From Clostridiales bacterium (lineage in GTDB: Bacteria > Bacillota > Clostridia > Oscillospirales > Acutalibacteraceae), in assembly GCA_019415945.1 (NCBI GenBank), contig DXYF01000027.1, positions 1-21,463 of the forward strand: 21,463 nt of DNA, in the 5' to 3' direction. The translations under genes were made by a program, and so were the position numbers. The stretch's first letter is position 1; each line of letters begins with the position of its first letter. The notes under the pieces were generated by a model, which was not told the DNA's origin, made no database searches, and saw only the letters and a program-made list of their open reading frames with translations. Positions 1 to 6,885 of the stretch are shown piece by piece.

Positions 1-2
1 AT

Positions 3-52
3 CTTCCCCCGGTTGAACCGGGGGTTTATTTCCACGCCCTAAAGGACACCAA
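3..52. repeat. Left copy of 50-bp terminal inverted repeat
   Basis: This stretch is the exact reverse complement of 21414-21463 (48 bp through the GGTGTCC block plus two A/T bases). It contains the palindrome CCCCCGGTTGAACCGGGGG (6-24), which can fold with an 8-bp stem and a 3-nt loop. A GC-rich hairpin beside a conserved flank resembles the subterminal hairpins of IS200/IS605-type or REP-type elements, but no transposase or TnpB gene lies in the window. The likeliest reading is the edge of a multicopy element at which assembly stopped. The element's identity is inference. Confidence 0.75.
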
Positions 53-86
53 TTAGCAGATTTGCTAATTTGATTAGCAAATCTGC
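51..86. repeat. Nested perfect inverted repeats
   Basis: Two overlapping palindromes share this stretch. AATTAGCA and TGCTAATT (51-58 and 63-70) are 8-bp arms around GATT. GCAGATTTGCTAAT and ATTAGCAAATCTGC (56-69 and 73-86) are perfect 14-bp arms around a TTG loop. A further AATTAGCA lies at 104-111. No T-tract follows on either strand, so a terminator role is unlikely. The stretch directly abuts the terminal repeat and may be part of the same element or a protein-binding site. The rest of 87-190 holds nothing I can name. Confidence 0.6.
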
Positions 87-191
87 AAAAATCGTTCGAT
101 TCCAATTAGCAAAAATCACATCGCAGCGCATAAACAATCAAATATGATTTCAACAAGAGTCAACTTTTCGCAAAATGGGATACAGAGAAAC

Positions 192-229
192 AAAAAAGCT
201 GTAATCCCTTGAAAACAAAGGATTACAGC
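192..229 (-). terminator. Rho-independent terminator of the tRNA unit
   Basis: On the minus strand GCTGTAATCC (229-220) and GGATTACAGC (207-198) form a perfect 10-bp stem followed by TTTTTT (197-192). It lies 9 nt beyond the CCA end of the intact tRNA and closes that transcription unit. Confidence 0.85.
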
Positions 230-237
230 ATTGTTTG

Positions 238-312
238 TGGCACCCCCTGCGAGAATCGAACTCACAATTTACCCTTAGGAGGGGTATGTTATATCCATTT
301 AACTAAGGGGGC
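238..312 (-). tRNA. tRNA-Arg (anticodon CCU), CCA encoded
   Basis: The minus strand folds as a full cloverleaf. The acceptor GCCCCCT pairs with AGGGGGT (one G-U), the D stem is GTTA/TAAC, the anticodon stem TACCC/GGGTA encloses CTCCTAA (anticodon CCT), and the T stem GTGAG/CTCGC has the loop TTCGATT. The 3' end is GCCA, so CCA is genomically encoded (238-240). Length is 75 nt. The tRNA reads AGG arginine codons. It lies downstream of a broken tRNA with the same anticodon and probably shares its promoter at 428-456. Confidence 0.93.
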
Positions 313-348
313 ATTTTATGAAAAATATTCAGTTGTATGCAGAATTTA

Positions 349-406
349 GACTCGAACGACCTACCGCTTAGGAGGCGGTCGCTCTATCCAGCTGAGCTAC
401 GGAAAC
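349..406 (-). pseudogene. Truncated tRNA-Arg (CCU) remnant
   Basis: Reading minus from 406, the acceptor 5' strand GTTTCCG, TA, D arm GCTC/GAGC and the anticodon arm ACCGC-CTCCTAA-GCGGT are textbook, with anticodon CCT. After the variable region AGGTC the sequence goes almost directly into a T-loop-like GTTCGAGTC. The 5' T stem is shortened, and no CGGAAAC exists downstream to pair with the acceptor. The 3' third is therefore missing and the molecule cannot be a normal tRNA. It still sits behind a near-consensus promoter. An automated tRNA finder might miss it or call it a pseudogene. Confidence 0.75.
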
Positions 407-427
407 ATATTGCTCACAGCAAGTATT

Positions 428-456
428 ATTTTATAATAAATAGAATGCTTTGTCAA
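428..456 (-). promoter_or_regulatory. Sigma-A promoter for the tRNA unit
   Basis: On the minus strand TTGACA (456-451) is followed after 17 nt by TAAAAT (433-428). The predicted start lies just upstream of the tRNA remnant that begins at 406, and the next downstream terminator is the one after the intact tRNA. Confidence 0.7.
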
Positions 457-487
457 GAAAAGATAATCTATAATGATACAAGGCGAT

Positions 488-521
488 AAGCACGGACATT
501 AGAAATTAAATGCCCGTGCTT
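488..521 (-). terminator. Weak hairpin at the 3' end of metK
   Basis: A 12-bp stem (AAGCACGGGCAT with ATGTCCGTGCTT in the minus-strand RNA, one G-U pair) lies 14 bp past the metK stop. The following bases are not U-rich, so it may be a processing or 3'-end-protecting hairpin instead of a strong intrinsic terminator. Confidence 0.5.
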
Positions 522-534
522 GTCATAGTCTTTG

Positions 535-1716
535 TTATTTAAGAGCGGCTTTAAGTTCTTCGGTTTTGTCCGTGTCTTCCCAGCGAACGCCGAGTTCTTC
601 TCTGCCCATATGTCCGTATGCTGCAAGGGGAAGGTACTCTGTTTCTCTGAGTTTAAGCTGCTCTATAATCGAATTCGGGCGGCAGTCAAACACTTTTTCA
701 ACAGCTTTTGCAAGCTGCTCGTTTGAATACTCAGAAGTGCCGAAAGCGTCAACCATTATAGATACCGGCTTTGCAACGCCGATAGCATAAGCAAGCTGAA
801 TTTCGCATTTTTTGGCAAGACCTGCGGCAACTATATTCTTTGCAATATAACGGCTGTAGTACGCTGCACTGCGGTCAACTTTTGTCGGGTCTTTGCCGCT
901 GAAACATCCGCCGCCGTGGCGTGAAAAGCCGCCGTAGGTGTCGACAATAATTTTTCTGCCCGTAAGTCCCGAATCGCCAACAGGTCCGCCTATTACAAAT
1001 CTGCCTGTCGGATTGACAAAAATCTTTGTATTGTCATCAAGAAGTTTGTCGGGAATAATCGGCTCAATGACATATTTAATAAGGTCATTTCTGATTTGCT
1101 CAAGTGTTACATCCTCGTCGTGCTGGGTAGACACAACGACCGTATCTACTCGTACTACCTCGTCGTCATCGTACTCAACAGTAACCTGCGTTTTTCCGTC
1201 GGGGCGAAGATAGGGGAGTGTACCGTCTTTTCTGACCTTTGTAAGCTGTTTAGCAAGCTTGTGTGCAAGAGAAACGGGAAGCGGCATAAGTTCCGGGGTT
1301 TCGTCGCACGCGTAGCCGAACATCATTCCCTGATCACCTGCACCGATTTGATTGTTTATATCATCTTCGCCGTCCTTTAGCTCATAGCTTTCATTGACGC
1401 CCATAGCAATGTCGGGCGACTGTGCGTCGATAGATGTAATAACCGCACAGGTGTTGCCGTCAAAGCCGTATTTTGCATTGTTGTAGCCGATATCGTTGAT
1501 CACCTTTCTTGCTATTGAAGCTGCATCCACATTGCAGTCGGCTGTGATTTCTCCCATAATGTGAACCACGCCTGTAGTTGCAGTAACCTCGCAGGCAACA
1601 TGGGCGTTTTTGTCCTGCTTTAAAATACTGTCAAGAATTGCGTCTGAAATTTGGTCGCATACTTTATCGGGATGTCCTTCTGTGACGGACTCTGATGTAA
1701 ATAAGTGCTTTGCCAT
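535..1716 (-). CDS. metK: S-adenosylmethionine synthetase (methionine adenosyltransferase)
   Basis: The product makes S-adenosylmethionine from methionine and ATP in the cytoplasm, supplying methylation, radical-SAM chemistry and polyamine synthesis. It is 393 residues, the normal family length. The N-terminal GHPDK (14-18) and GAGDQG (125-130) motifs are present, as are DSGLTGRKIIVDTYGG (248-263) and the phosphate-loop signature GGGCFSGKD (268-276). The start is ATG at 1716-1714, 5 nt after an AGGAGGTTT site (1730-1722). It stands alone on the minus strand. Upstream lie a SAM-I riboswitch and an intrinsic terminator, so it is predicted to be shut off by its own product. No damage is visible. 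Confidence 0.98.
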   Translation of the reverse strand: MAKHLFTSESVTEGHPDKVCDQISDAILDSILKQDKNAHVACEVTATTGVVHIMGEITADCNVDAASIARKVINDIGYNNAKYGFDGNTCAVITSIDAQSPDIAMGVNESYELKDGEDDINNQIGAGDQGMMFGYACDETPELMPLPVSLAHKLAKQLTKVRKDGTLPYLRPDGKTQVTVEYDDDEVVRVDTVVVSTQHDEDVTLEQIRNDLIKYVIEPIIPDKLLDDNTKIFVNPTGRFVIGGPVGDSGLTGRKIIVDTYGGFSRHGGGCFSGKDPTKVDRSAAYYSRYIAKNIVAAGLAKKCEIQLAYAIGVAKPVSIMVDAFGTSEYSNEQLAKAVEKVFDCRPNSIIEQLKLRETEYLPLAAYGHMGREELGVRWEDTDKTEELKAALK

Positions 1717-1740
1717 ATAATAAACCTCCTGTTAATTTGC

Positions 1741-1772
1741 AAAAAAATTACGCCTTTCAACCGAAAGGCGTA
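1741..1772 (-). terminator. Riboswitch expression-platform terminator of metK
   Basis: On the minus strand TACGCCTTTC (1772-1763) and GAAAGGCGTA (1758-1749) form a perfect 10-bp stem with a GGTT loop, then a run of seven T (1747-1741). It lies between the S-box aptamer and the metK start. Its stem overlaps a competing antiterminator: ACCGAAAG (1792-1785) is fully complementary to CTTTCGGT (1767-1760). Confidence 0.92.
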
Positions 1773-1779
1773 CAATCTA

Positions 1780-1871
1780 CTCATCTTTCGGTAAAACCGC
1801 AGGATTTAGCACCTTGCGTAAGCAGGTTGCCGGACTTCATAGGGCCTGTCCCCTCAGTCACTCTTGATAAG
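1780..1871 (-). promoter_or_regulatory. SAM-I (S-box) riboswitch aptamer
   Basis: The minus strand starts with CTTATCAAGAG (1871-1861), continues through an AGGGGACAGGCCC-like P2 block, the GAAGTCCGGCAACC core and a GGTGCTAAATCC P3/P4 region, and closes with GATGAG (1785-1780). CTTATC and GATGAG form the P1 helix (one U-G pair). These are the conserved features of the S-box class. SAM binding stabilises P1 and should leave the terminator free to form, so metK is expressed when SAM is low. Confidence 0.95.
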
Positions 1872-1894
1872 ATTTCTTTTTAATTGTTTTCTAC

Positions 1895-1923
1895 ATTATA
1901 TAACATTATTTTTAAAATTACAA
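1895..1923 (-). promoter_or_regulatory. Sigma-A promoter of metK
   Basis: On the minus strand TTGTAA (1923-1918), a 17-nt spacer and TATAAT (1900-1895) place the start about 15-20 nt upstream of the riboswitch P1 helix. Confidence 0.65.
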
Positions 1924-2286
1924 TATAAAAATACATATTTGGTTATTTTCATTTATAATTTGGTGATAAGACGAAATAAATTAGCCATAATTAATGCTTT
2001 ATGATGTGTCCTGCTCTGTCTTAGCAAATCATGTAATATTATATGGTACTTATTACAAAAGTTAATTGCAAAAAATAGACATATTTTATCTTATTCTTTT
2101 ATGGAATTAAATATAAAATTTTATAATTACGGTAAAAGCAACAAAATATACATTTTAACTTGTTGAAATTACACATATAAAAAAGCAATATGACTAAAAT
2201 GTGTCACAAAATATATTTATATTAACAAATTATTTAAATGTTACACATAATTTAAATTCCAAAATATTATTTTTTATTTAAAATTG
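1924..2286. other. AT-rich intergenic stretch, no gene seen
   Basis: This very AT-rich block lies between the divergent metK and hydrogenase units. I find no credible ORF with a ribosome binding site, no tRNA and no strong hairpin. Short TGTTACA/TGTGTCACA-like words occur, but none forms a clear symmetrical operator. Confidence 0.5.
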
Positions 2287-2315
2287 TTGTTTTATTGCGT
2301 GCAATATAGTATAAT
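2287..2315 (+). promoter_or_regulatory. Upstream promoter of the hydrogenase operon
   Basis: TTGTTT (2287-2292), a 17-nt spacer and TATAAT (2310-2315) form a plausible sigma-A promoter. If used, it gives a leader of about 215 nt before hydC. Confidence 0.5.
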
Positions 2316-2424
2316 GATATTCGGTGAGTTTATAAAATGAAAAGTTTGTTTTTAAATTCTTTGATTGGAAGCGGAAAGGTTTTCGCTGTTTTATAGTTGC
2401 ATAAATCCGATGCAAATTCAATGT

Positions 2425-2452
2425 TTGACGAATTGACGAATTGTTTTATAAT
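2425..2452 (+). promoter_or_regulatory. Proximal promoter of the hydrogenase operon
   Basis: TTGACG (2425-2430), a 16-nt spacer and a perfect TATAAT (2447-2452) precede hydC by about 87 nt. A second TTGACG at 2433 is too close to the -10 box. This is the better of the two promoters for the operon. Confidence 0.65.
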
Positions 2453-2538
2453 CAGCCGATTGCTTGCGTTTTAATGAACCGTTTAATTACTGTTCGGTTT
2501 TTGCAGGTTTTGACAAATGAGTATTGGAGGTTATTTTA

Positions 2539-3045
2539 ATGACAGAATCATCTCTTACTGCTTTCAAGGGTACGCTTGCCCAGGAAAGAGAGTTAAAGGA
2601 TGTAATTGCAAAGCACAAGGATATGCCGGGAGCGTTACTGCCCGTTTTGCAGGAAGCACAGGGCATATACGGTTATTTGCCGATTGAGGTTCAGCAGATG
2701 GTTGCCGACGGCCTCGGAATTTCGCTTAGCGAGGTTTACGGTGTTGCAACATTTTATTCGCAGTTTAGCTTAACGCCAAAAGGAGAACACAGGATAAGCG
2801 TTTGCCTCGGTACGGCGTGCTATGTTAAGGGTGCCGACAAAATTCTCGCGGCTCTTGAAGAGAAGCTCGGAATTAAAAGCGGCGAATGTACTCCCGACGG
2901 AATGTTTTCAATAGATTCCTGCCGCTGTGTAGGAGCCTGCGGACTTGCCCCCGTAATGATGATTGACGATGAGGTTTACGGAAAAATGACTCCCGATCAG
3001 GTTGACGGTATTATTGATAAATATATGAAAAAGGGAGGCAAATAA
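2539..3045 (+). CDS. hydC: [FeFe] hydrogenase subunit HydC (NuoE-like, [2Fe-2S])
   Basis: This is the small electron-transfer subunit of a trimeric NAD(H)- and ferredoxin-dependent hydrogenase. Its 168 residues form a NuoE-type protein: a helical N-terminal half and a thioredoxin-like [2Fe-2S] domain with ligands C89, C94, C130 and C134 (C-x4-C and C-x3-C). The ATG at 2539 is chosen because GGAGG (2526-2530) lies 8 nt upstream. The in-frame TTG at 2524 overlaps that site and has none of its own. It is the first gene of the operon, 3 nt before hydB. NuoE of respiratory complex I is excluded because the adjacent genes encode a ferredoxin-extended NuoF homologue and a true H-cluster hydrogenase. 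Confidence 0.93.
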   Translation: MTESSLTAFKGTLAQERELKDVIAKHKDMPGALLPVLQEAQGIYGYLPIEVQQMVADGLGISLSEVYGVATFYSQFSLTPKGEHRISVCLGTACYVKGADKILAALEEKLGIKSGECTPDGMFSIDSCRCVGACGLAPVMMIDDEVYGKMTPDQVDGIIDKYMKKGGK

Positions 3046-3048
3046 CTT

Positions 3049-4941
3049 ATGAAACTCGATGAACTTAACAAGATAAAAAAAGAACACGAACAAATCGTAA
3101 AGGTTAGAAAGCTTATTGCCTCAGAGGGTGAAAAGCTTGCCAAAAAGACTGGTTACCGCAAGCAGGTGCTTGTCTGCGGAGGAACGGGCTGTAATTCTTC
3201 GGGCAGTAAAAAGGTTATTTCCGCTCTTGAAAAGTCGCTCAAAGCAAACGGTCTTGAAAAGGAAATTCTCGTCGTAAGAACAGGCTGCTTCGGTCTTTGT
3301 TCACTCGGTCCGATTATGATTGTTTATCCCGAGGGTGCTTTTTACTCACAGGCTACTCCGGAGGGGGTAGAGCGAATTGTAAAAGAGCATCTCAAGGAAG
3401 GCAAGGTTGTAAAGGAGCTTTTATACGAGAAAACCGTTCACGAGGACGGCTCTATTATTTCGCTTTCGGAAACTAATTTTTATAAAAAACAGCTTCGTGT
3501 AGCTCTGAGAAACTGCGGTGTTATCGACCCTGAAAACATTGATGAATATATAGCTGTTGACGGTTATCAGGCACTTGCAAAGGTGCTTACAAAGATGACC
3601 CCCGACGATGTTATAAATGAAATCTCCGCATCGGGTCTCAGAGGAAGAGGAGGCGGAGGCTTCCCGACAGGCAAGAAGTGGTCGTTTGCAAAAGCAAGCG
3701 TTAATGATGTTAAATATGTATGCTGTAACGCCGACGAGGGCGACCCCGGTGCGTTTATGGACCGTTCAATCCTTGAAGGCGACCCGCAGTGCATTATCGA
3801 AGCAATGATAATTGCGGGCTATGCAATAGGAGCACACCACGGCTTTGTGTACATCAGAGCAGAATACCCCATCGCAGTTGAAAGACTGCAAAAGGCGATT
3901 GACCAGGCTAAGGAATATGGGTTCCTCGGCAAAGATATATTCGGTTCGGGCTTTGATTTTGATATGGAAATCAGACTCGGTGCAGGTGCGTTTGTCTGCG
4001 GTGAAGAAACCGCACTGATGACTTCTATCGAGGGCAACAGAGGCGAACCCCGCCCCCGTCCTCCGTTCCCTGCGGTTAAGGGATTGTTCGGCAAGCCGAC
4101 CGTACTTAATAATGTTGAAACCTATGCAAACATCGCTCAGATTATTTTAAACGGAAGTAAGTGGTTTGCGTCAATGGGAACACCGACAAGCCCCGGTACA
4201 AAAGTTTTTGCACTCGGCGGTAAAATAACAAATGTAGGTCTTGTAGAAATTCCTATGGGAACAACTTTGCGTGAAATAGTTGAAGAAATCGGCGGTGGTA
4301 TTCCTAACGGCAAAAAGTTTAAGGCTGCACAGACGGGCGGACCGTCGGGCGGATGTATTCCCGCACTCCATATTGATACACCGATTGATTACGACAGTCT
4401 GCTTGCCCTCGGCTCAATGATGGGCTCGGGCGGTATGATCATTCTTGACGAGGACACCTGTATGGTGGACATTGCAAAGTTTTATCTTGAGTTTACCGTT
4501 GACGAAAGCTGCGGCAAGTGCACACCATGCCGCGTCGGTACACGCAGACTTTTGCAGTTCCTCGACAAGATTACATCGGGTCACGGTGAGATGGAGGATT
4601 TGGAAAAGATCGAAGAGCTTTCGCATCATATGCAGACATCTTCGCTTTGTGCTCTCGGTCAGACAGCACCAAACCCCGTGCTATCCACTATGGCTTATTT
4701 TAAAGATGAGTATATTGCTCATATCAAGGATAAAACCTGTCCTGCGGGAGTTTGCAAGGCTTTGATGAAGTACGAGATTATCCCTGCAAAATGTAAGGGC
4801 TGTACTCTTTGTGCACGCAACTGCCCTGTGTCTGCTATCAAGGGCACAGTGAAACAGCCCCATGTTATTGACCAGGATAAGTGTATCAAGTGCGGACTTT
4901 GCATGAGAAACTGTAAGTTCGACGCAATCTACACACATTAA
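3049..4941 (+). CDS. hydB: [FeFe] hydrogenase subunit HydB (NuoF-like, FMN/NADH-binding)
   Basis: This subunit carries the NAD(H) and FMN site, where electrons are split or joined between NADH and ferredoxin. The 630 residues contain, in order, an N-terminal thioredoxin-like [2Fe-2S] domain (C43, C48, C80, C84), the NuoF core with the glycine-rich GLRGRGGGGFPTGKKW (196-211) and DEGDPGAFMDR (229-239), an SLBB-like segment, the N3-type [4Fe-4S] site (C488, C491, C494, C534), and a C-terminal 2x[4Fe-4S] ferredoxin (C582/585/588/592 and C612/615/618/622). A Cys pair at 564/569 is also present. The ATG follows GGGAGG in the 3' end of hydC. The length and the added ferredoxin fit bifurcating HydB/HndC rather than complex I NuoF. 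Confidence 0.95.
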   Translation: MKLDELNKIKKEHEQIVKVRKLIASEGEKLAKKTGYRKQVLVCGGTGCNSSGSKKVISALEKSLKANGLEKEILVVRTGCFGLCSLGPIMIVYPEGAFYSQATPEGVERIVKEHLKEGKVVKELLYEKTVHEDGSIISLSETNFYKKQLRVALRNCGVIDPENIDEYIAVDGYQALAKVLTKMTPDDVINEISASGLRGRGGGGFPTGKKWSFAKASVNDVKYVCCNADEGDPGAFMDRSILEGDPQCIIEAMIIAGYAIGAHHGFVYIRAEYPIAVERLQKAIDQAKEYGFLGKDIFGSGFDFDMEIRLGAGAFVCGEETALMTSIEGNRGEPRPRPPFPAVKGLFGKPTVLNNVETYANIAQIILNGSKWFASMGTPTSPGTKVFALGGKITNVGLVEIPMGTTLREIVEEIGGGIPNGKKFKAAQTGGPSGGCIPALHIDTPIDYDSLLALGSMMGSGGMIILDEDTCMVDIAKFYLEFTVDESCGKCTPCRVGTRRLLQFLDKITSGHGEMEDLEKIEELSHHMQTSSLCALGQTAPNPVLSTMAYFKDEYIAHIKDKTCPAGVCKALMKYEIIPAKCKGCTLCARNCPVSAIKGTVKQPHVIDQDKCIKCGLCMRNCKFDAIYTH

Positions 4942-4953
4942 GGAGGGGTAATT

Positions 4954-6690
4954 ATGGATATGGTACATCTTAAAATTAACGGTATTCCTGTTGAGGTGCC
5001 GAGCAACTATACTATTATTCAGGCGGCAAAGGCTGCCAAAATCGAAATTCCGTCGCTTTGCTATCTAAAAGATATAAACTGTATCGGTGCGTGCCGTGTG
5101 TGCGTAGTTGAGGTAAAGGGCAAAAGAGGTCTTATAGCCTCGTGCGTTTATCCCGTTGAGGAGGGCATGGAGGTATTTACAAATACACCAAAGGTAAGGG
5201 CTTCAAGAAAAACTACCATTGAGCTTATCCTTTCAACTCACCACAAAAAGTGCCTTTCATGTGTGAGAGGCAACAACTGTGAGCTTCAGAAGCTTGCATT
5301 CGACTACGGCGTTGATGAAGACCGCTTTAAGGCGGAAGAACCGATTTATGAAATTGACGACCAGTCTCCTTATATTGTTCGTGACAACAACAAGTGTATC
5401 CAATGTATGCGTTGTGTAGCAGCCTGCAAAAATGTTCAGCAGGTTTCTGTCATCGGACCCATTCAGAGAGGATTTAAGGTTCATGTCGGATGTGCGTTTG
5501 AAAAAGGACTTGGAGATTCCCCGTGCGTCGGCTGCGGTCAGTGTATTGTAAGCTGTCCTGTCGGTGCTCTCAATGAAAAGAGCCAGATTGACGAGGTGTG
5601 GGACGCAATTTCAGATCCCGACAAGCATGTTGTATTTTACACCGCTCCGTCAATCAAGGCTACTCTCGGTGAAAGCTTCGGTATGCCTATCGGCACAAAT
5701 GTTGAGGGTAAAATGGTTTCGGCAATCCGCAGGCTCGGCGTTGACAAGGTGTTTGATATGGACTTTACAGCCGATCTCACCATTTTGGAGGAGGCTACGG
5801 AGCTTGTCGAAAGAATCACACGCAAGGAAACTTTGCCCATGTTTACTTCCTGTTGTCCCGGCTGGGTTAAGTTTGTGGAGCACTATTATCCCGAGATGAT
5901 TCCGAATCTTTCAACCTGTAAATCTCCGCAGGCGATGTTCGGTGCTGTTTTAAAGACATATTACGCTCAGAAATATAATATAGATCCCGAAAAGATGTTT
6001 GTTGTAAGCGTAATTCCCTGCACGGCAAAGAAATTTGAGGCTACCCGCCCCGAACTTCGCACATTTGATTTTGATGATGTTGATGTTGCTCTCACGACAA
6101 GAGAACTTGCAAAGATGATCAAGGGTGCAGGAATTAAACTTGACGATATGGACGACGAGGACTACGACGCTCCGTTCAACAAGGCGACGGGCGGCGGTGC
6201 AATCTTCGGTGCAACGGGCGGTGTTCTCGAGGCGGCTCTGCGTACTGCGGCAAGAATGCTCGACGGCTCGTTCAAGAAGATTGATTTTAAAGAGGTAAGA
6301 GGTCCGCAGGAGATAAGAGAAGCAAAATACAGCGTTGCAGGCGTTGAAATCAAGGTGGCCGTAACATCAGGCCTCGGAAACGCAAGAAAGCTTATTGAGA
6401 AAATCAAAAAGGGTGAAGCCGACTATCAAATGGTTGAGATTATGGCGTGTCCGGGCGGCTGTATCAACGGCGGCGGTCAGCCTGTTCAGAGCGACAGCGT
6501 AAGAAATTATGTGAATCTCAAGGAACTTCGTTCAAAAGCCCTGTATGATTATGATAAAAAATCAAAGTACAGAAGCAGTGACGAAAGCCCGATTGTAAAA
6601 ACTGTTTATGACGAGTTTTTTGACGCTCCGGGCAAGCCGAGGGCTCATAAGCTTTTGCATACAAAGTATGTGAACAGAGGAAACCACTGA
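4954..6690 (+). CDS. hydA: [FeFe] hydrogenase catalytic subunit HydA
   Basis: This is the H-cluster subunit of the HydABC complex, reducing protons or oxidising H2 in the cytoplasm. The 578 residues show a plant-type [2Fe-2S] domain (C36, C47, C50, C64), a His-Cys [4Fe-4S] site (H96, C100, C103, C109), two ferredoxin clusters (C148/151/154/158 and C191/194/197/201), and the H domain. The H-cluster motifs are TSCCPGW (298-304), IPCTAKK (354-360) and ACPGGC (498-503), with ligands C301, C356, C499 and C503 and proton-relay C300. L2 normally reads MPC; Ile replaces Met at 354. The length matches the shorter HydA of Acetobacterium/Ruminococcus-type trimeric enzymes, which lack an extra C-terminal [2Fe-2S] domain. 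The start follows AGGAGGGG. No maturases (HydE/F/G) are in the window. Confidence 0.96.
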   Translation: MDMVHLKINGIPVEVPSNYTIIQAAKAAKIEIPSLCYLKDINCIGACRVCVVEVKGKRGLIASCVYPVEEGMEVFTNTPKVRASRKTTIELILSTHHKKCLSCVRGNNCELQKLAFDYGVDEDRFKAEEPIYEIDDQSPYIVRDNNKCIQCMRCVAACKNVQQVSVIGPIQRGFKVHVGCAFEKGLGDSPCVGCGQCIVSCPVGALNEKSQIDEVWDAISDPDKHVVFYTAPSIKATLGESFGMPIGTNVEGKMVSAIRRLGVDKVFDMDFTADLTILEEATELVERITRKETLPMFTSCCPGWVKFVEHYYPEMIPNLSTCKSPQAMFGAVLKTYYAQKYNIDPEKMFVVSVIPCTAKKFEATRPELRTFDFDDVDVALTTRELAKMIKGAGIKLDDMDDEDYDAPFNKATGGGAIFGATGGVLEAALRTAARMLDGSFKKIDFKEVRGPQEIREAKYSVAGVEIKVAVTSGLGNARKLIEKIKKGEADYQMVEIMACPGGCINGGGQPVQSDSVRNYVNLKELRSKALYDYDKKSKYRSSDESPIVKTVYDEFFDAPGKPRAHKLLHTKYVNRGNH

Positions 6691-6711
6691 TTTATGTAAA
6701 TATATAAATTG

Positions 6712-6743
6712 CCCCACCGAATATTTTGTGCGGTGGGGTTGTT
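6712..6743 (+). terminator. Terminator of the hydrogenase operon
   Basis: CCCCACCG (6712-6719) and CGGTGGGG (6731-6738) form a perfect 8-bp GC-rich stem, followed by a T-rich tail, 21 nt after the hydA stop. It separates the operon from the signalling cassette. Confidence 0.85.
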
Positions 6744-6793
6744 TATTCTGTTGCTAATATTGAGCGGAAAAAATTTAGAAATTTTTTAAAAAG

Positions 6794-6822
6794 TGAAAGG
6801 ATTTTAAGTTTTCAATCGTATT
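6794..6822 (+). promoter_or_regulatory. Candidate ECF-sigma promoter of the repeat protein-sigma-anti-sigma operon
   Basis: TGAAAG (6794-6799), a 17-nt spacer and CGTATT (6817-6822) resemble the TGAAAC-N16/17-CGTA promoters of Firmicutes ECF sigma factors. I see no good sigma-A promoter in the same gap. A start near 6829 would leave a leader of about 57 nt. Because the operon encodes an ECF sigma factor, autoregulation is the natural reading. This is inference from motif similarity only. Confidence 0.45.
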
Positions 6823-6885
6823 AAGGGTGAAAGCATCAAAAAAACTATTGATGAATTCGATATCAATTACAAGGAGGAACTCAAA

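Noticed and set aside
1..120. Complete IS200/IS605 element with omega RNA at the window edge
   Set aside because: Only the hairpin and flank are present. No TnpA or TnpB coding sequence is in the window, so the family assignment stays a guess.
349..406. Second intact tRNA-Arg
   Set aside because: No sequence downstream pairs with the acceptor GTTTCCG, and the T stem is missing, so it is listed as a remnant.
2215..2235. Rex repressor site upstream of the hydrogenase (TTAACAA half-site)
   Set aside because: Only one half-site is present, with no matching TTGTTAA arm at the right spacing, in very AT-rich DNA.
2539..6690. Respiratory complex I genes nuoE, nuoF, nuoG
   Set aside because: The third protein has all three H-cluster motifs and the second a C-terminal 2x[4Fe-4S] ferredoxin, and no membrane nuo subunits follow. 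This is a hydrogenase.
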